Shown here one piece after another: positions 14,725-22,098 of a stretch of DNA of 23,549 bases. Origin of the DNA: Chloroflexota bacterium (GTDB lineage: Bacteria > Chloroflexota > Anaerolineae > CG2-30-64-16); the NCBI GenBank assembly GCA_029555885.1, contig JAKPQT010000297.1, positions 1 to 23,549 on the forward strand, in the 5' to 3' direction. The position numbers were made by a program, and so were the translations under genes. How positions within the stretch are numbered: position 1 is the stretch's first letter; every line of letters begins with the position of its first letter. The notes below the pieces were generated by a model. The model was not told the origin of the DNA, did not search any database, and saw only the letters and a program-made list of their open reading frames with translations.

Positions 14725-14753
14725 TTGACACTTGACGCACGATACTGCATGAT
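14725..14753 (+). promoter_or_regulatory. Candidate promoter of the secreted multidomain protein
   Basis: TTGACA (14725-14730) and CATGAT (14748-14753) are 17 bases apart. The -35 is exact and the -10 matches four of six bases. It ends about 54 bases before the chosen ATG. Confidence 0.45.
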
Positions 14754-14806
14754 GAGCGGTGAAATCACCGTCCTTCCTCTCCCCCTGCACGTCCTGGAGG
14801 CTGCCA

Positions 14807-17800
14807 ATGCTGTGTCCGAATGCCTGTCCCTTTTCCCGTGCGAGTGTGCGCATTTTTTCACTCATCGCCGGTTTGTTGACCCTGAGCGGGCTGCTATTCG
14901 GCGGGCCATCCGGCCGGCTCCCTGTGCAGGCTCAGGCTTACGCGCCGGGCGGCGTGGAGACGCTTGCCACGCTATATCCCGTCGCCGATGCCTATGTCAA
15001 CCAATACGTGCCCAACACGAACTTCGGCGCGGCGACAGAGCTGTACGTCGGGCGCTCGGCCAACGGGGACCGCTGGGAGCTGCTCCGCTTCGACCTGTCC
15101 TCGATCCCGCCCGGCGCGACGATTTCATCTGCCACGCTGAAGCTGTACGGGGTGGTCAACCGGGCAGCGGGCGCTGGGGCCGGGAACATGCCGGTCGCCG
15201 CCTACCAGGTCTACGCATACCGCACGAAGGCCGGTAAGGGGACGGAATATTGGGTTGAAAGCGTCGTGACGTGGAACAACCCGCCCACAACCGAGGCCTC
15301 GACCGACGACGCACCGACCACGGTGGACCTGAGCCAGACCGAGCACAACCTGGTCGTCACCGGGGCGGTCAGCCAGTGGGTGGAGCACGGCGCGCCGAAC
15401 TACGGCTTCACGCTGAAGGGCGACGGCAGCAGCATCTGGCCTGCGCTCCTGCAGACGTATGCCCGGGAGGCCGGCGACGCCCTGCGCCCACGGCTGGTGG
15501 TCAATTATCTTCTCTCGAGGCCGACGCAGACAGCGACGGCTACGGCGACGACTACAGCGGTGCGCACGCCGACAAGGACAGCCACACCGACGGCGACGGT
15601 TACGCCCACCACGACAGCCACTCCCACGGTCACGGCGACCCGCACTCCGACGGCGACCCGGACGGCGACGGCAACCCCAACCCCCACCAGGACGTCCACG
15701 CCGACCCCGCCCTCGGGCACGGTAGGCCAGTGTCCCGGACAGGTGTGGGTCTATGCCGACCGGGACACCTGGATCGGCTCGGCGCTGCCGAACGCCGTGC
15801 ACGGAGCCGAGCAGCGGCTGGAATTGCAGAAGAGCGCATCCGAGGAGCGGCGGGTCCTGCTCCACTTCCCGCTGGCGGGCGTGCTCCCGGCCGGCCAGTA
15901 CGTGAACACGGCGGCCGTGGAGCTCTGGGCCTACGAGACGGATGACCTGAGCGCCGTCCGCCGGGTGAACCTGTACACGCTGGCGGGTGCGTTCGCCGAG
16001 TCCACGACCACCTGGGCAAACCAGCCGGCGACCCTGCGCGACCTCGGTGAGCAGAAGGTCAGCGGCAACGGCCAGTCCGTCGACGTGACGGGCATCGTCC
16101 AGGCCTGGACCAGCGGCCAGACGGACCCCAACCACGGACTGCTCATCAAGCCGGCGTCGGCGGAGATGCTGTACCGGTACTACAGTCGCGAGCACTGGGT
16201 CTCGCCGCCGAAGCTGGTCATCCACTGCAGCGAGGCGAACTGGACGCCGACGCCCACGGCGACGGCAACGCCCACGCCGACGCCGACCTCCACATCCACC
16301 GTGACGCCTACGGCGGGCGCACCCATGAACTTCACGCTGGCAGTCCACCCCGGCACCGTCAGCCTGGATATCGCCGGGTTGTATGCTATCGGCGGGGCAG
16401 CCTCCAGCACGGTGCAGGCGACCGTCAGCGCAACCTATCTCAGCGGCTCGCCGCAGCCGGTCACGCTGGCGCTGCTGGACCTGCCCTACGGCGTCACGTA
16501 CAGCCTCACGCCCGTATCGGGGACGCCGCCCTACTCGGCCCAGCTCACGCTGCGTGCGGAGCGCGAGCACTTGCCCCAGGTCGGCGCCTACCCACTCAAA
16601 GTGAGGGGCACGGCCGGCGCCAAGTCGGTGACCGTGCCGCTGACCCTCAACGTCATATCCAGCGGCGACCTGGACGTGCTGCAGGTCCGCCCCGTGCAGG
16701 CGCTGGACAACGCGCCGCTCGTCCGGGGCAAGGGCACGGCCTTCCGGGTCACCGTGCGCAATACCTTCCCCGGGCCGGTGGATGCGTATCTCCGGCTCAA
16801 CCTGCCGGCCGGCGAATGGAGCACGACGGCAACGTGCGCCAACGGCAAGGCCATCAGCCCGCCGTCCGGCTATACGTACCCGACGCTGTGGGGGCCGGTC
16901 CGCCTGCAGGCCGGAGACCACGAGGTCCTGCTGCCGCACGTGCCGCCCGAGCGTGCGGACAATGACTGGAACGCCTCGACCGATCCGGCCGGCCAGTTCG
17001 ACTGCGGCTGCGTGGGCGCGCACTGCGCGCCGCGCGTGCGGATGGTCCCCCGACCGACCGGCAGCACCGCCGGCGTCCGGGTCGAAGTCGACGCGGCCGC
17101 TGCGCTCCCCGAGGCAGACGAGTCCAACAACGCCCTCCAGACGCCCATGTACCCGGTGCATGACACGAAGCCGTGGAGCTTCCTGTTCTTCCGCTGCCAG
17201 GACCCGACAGACAATGTCCCCTTCCCCAGTTGGGCGGACACGGCCGGTGCGGCCCGGCTGCAGCTCGAGTTCCTGCTGGGCAGCTTCCCCATGGCCGACG
17301 ACGAAGTCTGGTACAGTGTCGCGCCCCAGGGCGTGCTGTGGGAGGATAATGAAGACGAAGCGCCGGACGATTGCACCGGCGAGACGTGCTACAAGACCCG
17401 CAGCCAGTTCCTCAGCTACATCCTGGGCATGGCGCAGGCCGAGGGCTTCCGCTTTGCGGTGGCCCTTGGTGGCTGCGGCGACGGCGGCGGGACCACCAAC
17501 GGCACCCATGCGGCCTTCATGGGTGCGGGCAGGAACACTTACTCGGAGGTCCTCGCGCACGAGTTCAACCACACCATCACACTGATGGGTGACATCTATT
17601 CGCTCGACGTCGCAGGCGGCTGGCACGAGCACTACTGCCAGCAGGACGGCACGCGCGTGTACGGCTGTTGGGAGGATGGCGACAAGCGGGACGGGTCGGT
17701 GCATCGCTACTGCTGGATGAATGGCAACGAGCTGGACTGCAGCACCACGTTCACAAAGGTCTGTGCGGTGAACTGCGGCTGCTCCGAGTGGTCGGACGAC

Positions 17801-18802
17801 TATCCGGCGTGCGATGGCCAGCCGATTGCGACCGAGGCGGCGTGCGTGAGTGCGCTCGATGCGGTGGTTTCCTGCCGGGCTGAGGGCGGCACCCTGTGGC
17901 GGACGCCCGATGGTAGAATCCGCCACCCGGCGTCGCCCGGGCTGTGGGTCTACCAGTGGCTGCCCGTGGGCGACGACCTGAACTACATCATGGACAGCAG
18001 CGCCGGGCCGGTCGTGCCTTTCCGCTGGAACCGGCTGGCCAACACCTATGACCACGCCACGGGCGAGGTCTTTGCGGACGGCTACCTCAACCTGCTGGAG
18101 AACCGGCTGATGGCGGCCGCCGGCAGCGCGGCCGCAGCGGGCAAGGCGGCGGCAGGGCCGGCTGCCCTGCTCGTGAGCGGGACGGTGACGCGCGCCGGGA
18201 CGGCGGAGTTCCACCCGTTTATCACGCTGGCCGAGCCGGCGGTCGACCTGGCTCTGGGGGATGCCGGCACATACGCGATCCGGCTGCTGGACGGAGGCGG
18301 TCACCTCTTGAGCGCGACGGGCTTCGACCTGGCCTTCTACCAGCCCGACCCCAACGGCGGACCGCTGGCACAGATGGAGTTCAGCCACCGGATTGCGTGG
18401 CTGCCGGAGACGCGGCGGATCGAGCTGTGGGAGGGGAGCCGCAGGCTGGCCGCTCGGGACGTGACGGCGGCTGCGCCGCAGGTGACGCTGCTGGGGCCGC
18501 ACGGCGGAACCTTTGGCCAGGAGGCTGTGATTCCCGTGCGCTGGTCGGCCACGGATGCGGATGGGCCGGCGCTCACCTACCACGTGTCCCTGAGCCCGGA
18601 CGGGGGACAGACCTGGCTGCCGGTGGCGCGCGACCTGGCGGCGACCGCACTGGACCTGCCAGCAGGCAAGGTGGCGGACGGAACTTACCTGGTGCGGGTG
18701 ACGGCAACGGACGGGGTGAATACGGGGTACGCGGTGACGGACGGGCCGTTTGTCGTGGAGGGCGGGGACACAGGCGTGTGGCTGCCGCTGGTGCTGCGGT
18801 GA
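14807..18802 (+). CDS. Secreted multidomain protein: two DNRLRE-type domains and an HExxH metallopeptidase-like core
   Basis: The 1331-aa protein starts at the ATG with GGAGG six bases upstream. A GTG 48 bases earlier lacks a site. A signal peptide (about 1-44) ends near VQAQA. Two DNRLRE-type beta domains (about 50-240 and 310-480) each precede a Thr/Pro-rich linker (about 239-305 and 484-505). Ig-like and CARDB-like segments follow (about 506-790). The core has LAHEFNHTITLMGD with the zinc motif His918-Glu919-x-x-His922, a Cys-rich region after it, and NYIMDSS (1059-1065), which resembles a Met-turn. The third zinc ligand is not clear. A fibronectin-like domain (about 1221-1320) and the tail VWLPLVLR end the protein. 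It is probably a cell-surface or released protease or adhesin. The exact peptidase family is unassigned. Confidence 0.85.
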   Translation: MLCPNACPFSRASVRIFSLIAGLLTLSGLLFGGPSGRLPVQAQAYAPGGVETLATLYPVADAYVNQYVPNTNFGAATELYVGRSANGDRWELLRFDLSSIPPGATISSATLKLYGVVNRAAGAGAGNMPVAAYQVYAYRTKAGKGTEYWVESVVTWNNPPTTEASTDDAPTTVDLSQTEHNLVVTGAVSQWVEHGAPNYGFTLKGDGSSIWPALLQTYAREAGDALRPRLVVNYLLSRPTQTATATATTTAVRTPTRTATPTATVTPTTTATPTVTATRTPTATRTATATPTPTRTSTPTPPSGTVGQCPGQVWVYADRDTWIGSALPNAVHGAEQRLELQKSASEERRVLLHFPLAGVLPAGQYVNTAAVELWAYETDDLSAVRRVNLYTLAGAFAESTTTWANQPATLRDLGEQKVSGNGQSVDVTGIVQAWTSGQTDPNHGLLIKPASAEMLYRYYSREHWVSPPKLVIHCSEANWTPTPTATATPTPTPTSTSTVTPTAGAPMNFTLAVHPGTVSLDIAGLYAIGGAASSTVQATVSATYLSGSPQPVTLALLDLPYGVTYSLTPVSGTPPYSAQLTLRAEREHLPQVGAYPLKVRGTAGAKSVTVPLTLNVISSGDLDVLQVRPVQALDNAPLVRGKGTAFRVTVRNTFPGPVDAYLRLNLPAGEWSTTATCANGKAISPPSGYTYPTLWGPVRLQAGDHEVLLPHVPPERADNDWNASTDPAGQFDCGCVGAHCAPRVRMVPRPTGSTAGVRVEVDAAAALPEADESNNALQTPMYPVHDTKPWSFLFFRCQDPTDNVPFPSWADTAGAARLQLEFLLGSFPMADDEVWYSVAPQGVLWEDNEDEAPDDCTGETCYKTRSQFLSYILGMAQAEGFRFAVALGGCGDGGGTTNGTHAAFMGAGRNTYSEVLAHEFNHTITLMGDIYSLDVAGGWHEHYCQQDGTRVYGCWEDGDKRDGSVHRYCWMNGNELDCSTTFTKVCAVNCGCSEWSDDYPACDGQPIATEAACVSALDAVVSCRAEGGTLWRTPDGRIRHPASPGLWVYQWLPVGDDLNYIMDSSAGPVVPFRWNRLANTYDHATGEVFADGYLNLLENRLMAAAGSAAAAGKAAAGPAALLVSGTVTRAGTAEFHPFITLAEPAVDLALGDAGTYAIRLLDGGGHLLSATGFDLAFYQPDPNGGPLAQMEFSHRIAWLPETRRIELWEGSRRLAARDVTAAAPQVTLLGPHGGTFGQEAVIPVRWSATDADGPALTYHVSLSPDGGQTWLPVARDLAATALDLPAGKVADGTYLVRVTATDGVNTGYAVTDGPFVVEGGDTGVWLPLVLR

Positions 18803-18905
18803 GGTTAGCGCGGGCCAACAGCGTGGGGGCGCGTGCAGTTGGCAAGGCGCGCCACCTGCGGTACACTGTGCTGGACTTCCAGCACCGACAGCAGGAGTTC
18901 AGGGT

Positions 18906-18993
18906 ATCGCCATGCGCAGTATTGGAGTCGAGGCTTCAGACGGTTAGGCCGCCTGTGTGCGTACACGCCCAATCCGGCTAAAGCCTCGACTCC
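18906..18993. repeat. 70-bp palindromic repeat, copy 3, with shared left flank
   Basis: The core is 18924-18993 with 20-base arms, two mismatches and a 30-base loop close to that of copy 2 (both contain GTGCGTACA). The left flank ATCGCCATGCGCAGT (18906-18920) equals that of copy 2. It lies in the 228-base gap between the secreted protein and the flippase-like gene. No gene is seen in that gap. Confidence 0.9.
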
Positions 18994-19030
18994 AGCTACA
19001 TCCAGCTTTCCCGCACCGACAGAGGCCCCG

Positions 19031-20017
19031 TTGACCCGCCGACACATTCGTGGCATCCTGCAGATCGTCATCAGCACCGTCCTGATGGCCCTGGTTCTGC
19101 GCCAGGTCCAGTGGGGCGAGGTGGCAGCGGCCGTGCGGGACATGAACCTGGGCTGGCTCGGCCTGGCGTGGCTGCTCTACCTGCTAGGGTTCGCCGTGCG
19201 CGCCGTGCGCTGGCAGGTGCTGCTGGCAGCGCTCGGCATCCGCCGCCCGCTGCACGAGCTGACGCTGTGGTATCTCGTCGGCGGCTTCTTCAACGTCATC
19301 CTGCCCACCGGCTTCGGCGGCGACGCCGTGCGCGTGGTCGAGCTGGCACAGGACGCCGCCCGCACCGGCGCAGCGTTGAACAGCGTCGTCGTGGATCGCT
19401 ACCTGGGGCTGATCGTGCTGCTGGCGATGGGGCTGGGCGCGGGCCTGCTGCGGCCGGACCTGGCCGCCGGGCCGGTCTTCTGGTTGATGGCGCTGCTGTT
19501 CGCCGGGGGCATCCTGGGCGCCTGGCTGCTCAGCCGCCCCTGGTGGCAGCGGCGGGCTGCGGATTCGGGGCTGCCGGGCCGCCTGGTGCGCGCCTCGAAG
19601 CTGCCCGCCATCGCCGGGGGGCTGGGACAGTATGGCAGGGACGCCCTGTTGCGCGGGCTGGCGGCCTCGCTCGTGTTCAACCTGCTGCAGATCGGCTGGA
19701 ATGCCGCGATTGCGACCGGTCTGGGGCTGCACCTGCCCGTCGCGCTCTACTTCGTGTTCGTCCCGCTGACCTCGGTGGCCCTGCTGCTGCCGGCCTTCGG
19801 CGGGCTGGGCGTGCGCGAGCTGACCTACGTCACGCTGCTGGCTGCAACCGGCGTGGCCGCCGAGTCGGCGGCCCTAGCCCAGCCGCAGGCGCTGGCGCTG
19901 TCGCTCGGCGTGTACGCCATCACGGTCGCAACGGGCCTGGTGGGCGGCGTCCTGTATCTGGCGCAAGGGCTGCGGCGCACCGGCGCGCGCCCCTCCCGGC
20001 CGCAACGAAAGGCATAA
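19031..20017 (+). CDS. Lysylphosphatidylglycerol synthase/flippase-type membrane protein (UPF0104)
   Basis: The 328-aa protein has about eight membrane helices and the family's conserved stretches. These are GGFFNVILPTGFGGDAVR, then VVVDRYLGLIVLL, and the later LPAFGGLGVRELTYV. The family matches the membrane part of MprF without its lysyl-transferase domain. Such stand-alone proteins often sit with glycosyltransferases and probably move lipid-linked molecules. The start is a TTG at 19031 with AGAGG five bases upstream. The reading frame continues upstream through repeat copy 3, which is not protein-like. The next gene starts one base after its stop, so they are co-transcribed. Confidence 0.88.
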   Translation: MTRRHIRGILQIVISTVLMALVLRQVQWGEVAAAVRDMNLGWLGLAWLLYLLGFAVRAVRWQVLLAALGIRRPLHELTLWYLVGGFFNVILPTGFGGDAVRVVELAQDAARTGAALNSVVVDRYLGLIVLLAMGLGAGLLRPDLAAGPVFWLMALLFAGGILGAWLLSRPWWQRRAADSGLPGRLVRASKLPAIAGGLGQYGRDALLRGLAASLVFNLLQIGWNAAIATGLGLHLPVALYFVFVPLTSVALLLPAFGGLGVRELTYVTLLAATGVAAESAALAQPQALALSLGVYAITVATGLVGGVLYLAQGLRRTGARPSRPQRKA

Positions 20018-20018
20018 G

Positions 20019-20972
20019 ATGGCACCGGAGCTTTCCATCGTCATTCCGGTCTACAACGAGAGCGAGAACATCGCGCCGCTGTACCAGGAGGTCACGGCTG
20101 CGCTGGCTGAGTTGGGCCGCGCCTACGAAGTAATCGTGGTGGATGACGGCAGCGCGGACGACAGCTTCGCCCGGCTGGCCGAGGTCCACCGGCAGGACCC
20201 CCGCTGGCGGGTCATCCGCTTCCGCCGCAACTTCGGCCAGGCGGCCGGGTTCGCCGCCGGATTTGCGGCTGCGCGCGGGCAGGTCGTCGTCACGCTCGAT
20301 GCGGACCTGCAGAACGACCCGCGCGACATCGGCAAGCTGCTGGCCAAGCTGGCCGAGGGCTACGACATCGTGAGCGGCTGGCGCACCGAGCGCAAGGAGC
20401 CCTTCCTCAGCCGCCGCCTGCCCTCGATGACCGCCAACCGCATGATCTCCGGCGCGACGCACGTCGCCCTGCACGACTACGGCTGCTCGCTCAAGGCGTA
20501 CCGCAGCGAGGTCGTCAAGGGCATCCGGCTCTACGGCGAACTGCACCGCTTCATCCCCGCCCTGGCGAGCTGGATGGGCGTGCGGGTGGCCGAGGTGCCG
20601 GTGAACGACCGCCAGCGCAGGTTCGGCAAGAGCAAATACGGCATCAGCCGCACGCTGCGCGTGTTCCTCGACCTCATCACCGTGCGCTTCATGCTGAGCT
20701 ATTCCACCCGACCCCTGCACGTCTTCGGCGGACTGGGGCTGCTGTCGTTCGGCGCGGGCCTACTCATCGGCCTGTACCTGACCTTCGTCAAGCTGGCGCT
20801 CGGCCAGGACATCGGCACCCGGCCGCTCCTGCTGCTGGCCGTGCTGCTGGTCATCCTCGGCGTGCAGATGGTCAGCATGGGGCTGCTGGCCGAAATGATC
20901 ACCCGCACCTACCACGAAGCGCAGGACAAGCCCATCTATGTGATTCGGGAGCAGCTCGATGGCGATGCATAG
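20019..20972 (+). CDS. GT2 polyprenyl-phosphate glycosyltransferase (DPM1/GtrB-like)
   Basis: The 317-aa protein has a cytoplasmic GT-A domain with SIVIPVYNESENI (6-18), VDDGS (41-45), RNFGQAAGF and the metal-binding DADLQ (94-98). Two C-terminal membrane helices (about 232-255 and 268-290) give the GtrB-type layout. Enzymes of this group move a sugar from a nucleotide donor to polyprenyl phosphate, making the donor that GT-C enzymes use outside. The GT-C gene at 12437-14542 could be a user, which is inference. The ATG is one base after the flippase stop, and the gene end overlaps the epimerase start by 14 bases. Confidence 0.92.
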   Translation: MAPELSIVIPVYNESENIAPLYQEVTAALAELGRAYEVIVVDDGSADDSFARLAEVHRQDPRWRVIRFRRNFGQAAGFAAGFAAARGQVVVTLDADLQNDPRDIGKLLAKLAEGYDIVSGWRTERKEPFLSRRLPSMTANRMISGATHVALHDYGCSLKAYRSEVVKGIRLYGELHRFIPALASWMGVRVAEVPVNDRQRRFGKSKYGISRTLRVFLDLITVRFMLSYSTRPLHVFGGLGLLSFGAGLLIGLYLTFVKLALGQDIGTRPLLLLAVLLVILGVQMVSMGLLAEMITRTYHEAQDKPIYVIREQLDGDA

Positions 20973-21927
20973 GGAGGAGCGGGGCGCAGTCCTCGTCACC
21001 GGCGCAGCCGGGTTCATCGGCTCGCACCTGTGCGACCGCCTGCTGGCGGACGGCTGGCGCGTGACGGGGCTGGACTGCTTCACGGACTACTACGCCCGTG
21101 AGATGAAGGAGCAGCACCTGGCGCTCGCACGGCAGCATCCCGCCTTCGAGCTGGTCGAGGCGGACCTGCTCACGGTAGAGCTCGCGCCGCTGCTGGCCGA
21201 TGTGCAGCTCGTGTATCACCTGGCCGGGCAGCCCGGCGTGCGGGGGAGCTGGGGCCCGCAGTTCGAGGTCTACACCCGCAACAACATCCTCGCCACGCAG
21301 CGGCTGCTGGAGGCGGCGCTGGCGGGCAGGAAGACGCCCATCGTCTATGCGTCGTCGTCCTCGGCCTACGGCAACCTGCCGGTCATGCCGCTGCACGAAG
21401 ACATGGCCCCTGCGCCCGTCAGCCCGTACGGCGTCACCAAGCTCGCCGCCGAGCACCTCTGCCGCCTGTATGCCGCAGTCTACGGGCTGCCGACCGTTTC
21501 CCTGCGCCTGTTTACCGTCTACGGGCCCCGCCAGCGGCCCGATATGGGCTTCCAGCGGTTCCTCTCCGCAGCAGCGGCGGACCGGGAGATTACGCTCTAC
21601 GGGGATGGCACGCAGACGCGCGACTTCACCTATGTGAGCGACGTGGTGAGCGGCTTCGTGGCCGCCGGGCAGGTCTGCCTGGAAGGTCGGGCAGCCGGGC
21701 AGGTTGCCAACATTGCAGGGGGCGTGCGCGCGTCGGTCAACGAGGTGCTGGCGGAGATCGCCCGGCTGGCGGGGCATCCGCTGCGGCTGCGCACCCTGCC
21801 GGCCCAGCCCGGCGACGTGCGCGATACGTGGGCCGATACGACGCTGGCCCAGGCGCTCCTGGGGTTCCGCCCGATCGTCGGCCTGGCGGAGGGCTTGGCG
21901 CGGCAGTGGGCGACGTTTACGGATTGA
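20959..21927 (+). CDS. NAD-dependent epimerase/dehydratase (extended SDR, UDP-sugar epimerase type)
   Basis: The 322-aa protein has the Rossmann NAD motif TGAAGFIGSH (14-23). The catalytic Ser lies in ASSSSAYG (131-138), and Tyr157 and Lys161 in SPYGVTKLAAE. Sugar-nucleotide features such as LRLFTVYGPRQRPDM and DFTYVSDVV are also present. This pattern suits UDP-glucose or UDP-glucuronate 4-epimerases, but the exact substrate cannot be read. The ATG at 20959 has GGGAG seven bases upstream. A second ATG two codons on is less well placed. The 14-base overlap with the GT2 gene suggests coupled translation, and the enzyme may supply its nucleotide sugar. Confidence 0.92.
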   Translation: MAMHREERGAVLVTGAAGFIGSHLCDRLLADGWRVTGLDCFTDYYAREMKEQHLALARQHPAFELVEADLLTVELAPLLADVQLVYHLAGQPGVRGSWGPQFEVYTRNNILATQRLLEAALAGRKTPIVYASSSSAYGNLPVMPLHEDMAPAPVSPYGVTKLAAEHLCRLYAAVYGLPTVSLRLFTVYGPRQRPDMGFQRFLSAAAADREITLYGDGTQTRDFTYVSDVVSGFVAAGQVCLEGRAAGQVANIAGGVRASVNEVLAEIARLAGHPLRLRTLPAQPGDVRDTWADTTLAQALLGFRPIVGLAEGLARQWATFTD

Positions 21928-21928
21928 G

Positions 21929-22077
21929 GATTGAAGATTGAAGATTGAAGATTACTACAGGTTGCAGGTTGAAGGTTACAGGTTACTGTTCACTGCAAGG
22001 CATTGCGTCTACCTTTCAGCGTGCAGCTTTCAACCTGCAACGTTCAACCCGTAATCTTCAATCTTCAATCTTCAATC
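21929..22077. repeat. Long hairpin with perfect 27-bp arms built of GATTGAA units
   Basis: The left arm 21929-21955 repeats GATTGAA three times and is the exact complement of 22051-22077. A nested pair, GTTGCAGGTTGAA (21961-21973) with its complement at 22029-22041, continues the structure. It starts two bases after the epimerase stop and ends about 20 bases before the next gene. It could end or separate transcripts, or be a mobile palindrome. Its AT-richness stands out from the GC-rich surroundings. Confidence 0.9.
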
Positions 22078-22098
22078 GTGTATGACAGGAGGTGTGTT

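Noticed and set aside
15521..15718. Repetitive GACGGCGACGG-like tract that could look like a CRISPR or minisatellite
   Set aside because: The repeats are irregular and encode a Thr/Pro linker in the correct frame. The Asp/His-rich peptide in another frame is a shadow.
15125..18583. Very long open frame (1152 codons) on the minus strand opposite the secreted protein
   Set aside because: It is rich in Arg, Gly and His with no domain sense, and is a GC-driven shadow of the plus-strand gene, which has a signal peptide and recognisable domains.
18833..19030. Upstream extension of the flippase-like reading frame
   Set aside because: It translates repeat copy 3 and non-protein-like sequence. The TTG at 19031 has a ribosome site and starts the first helix.
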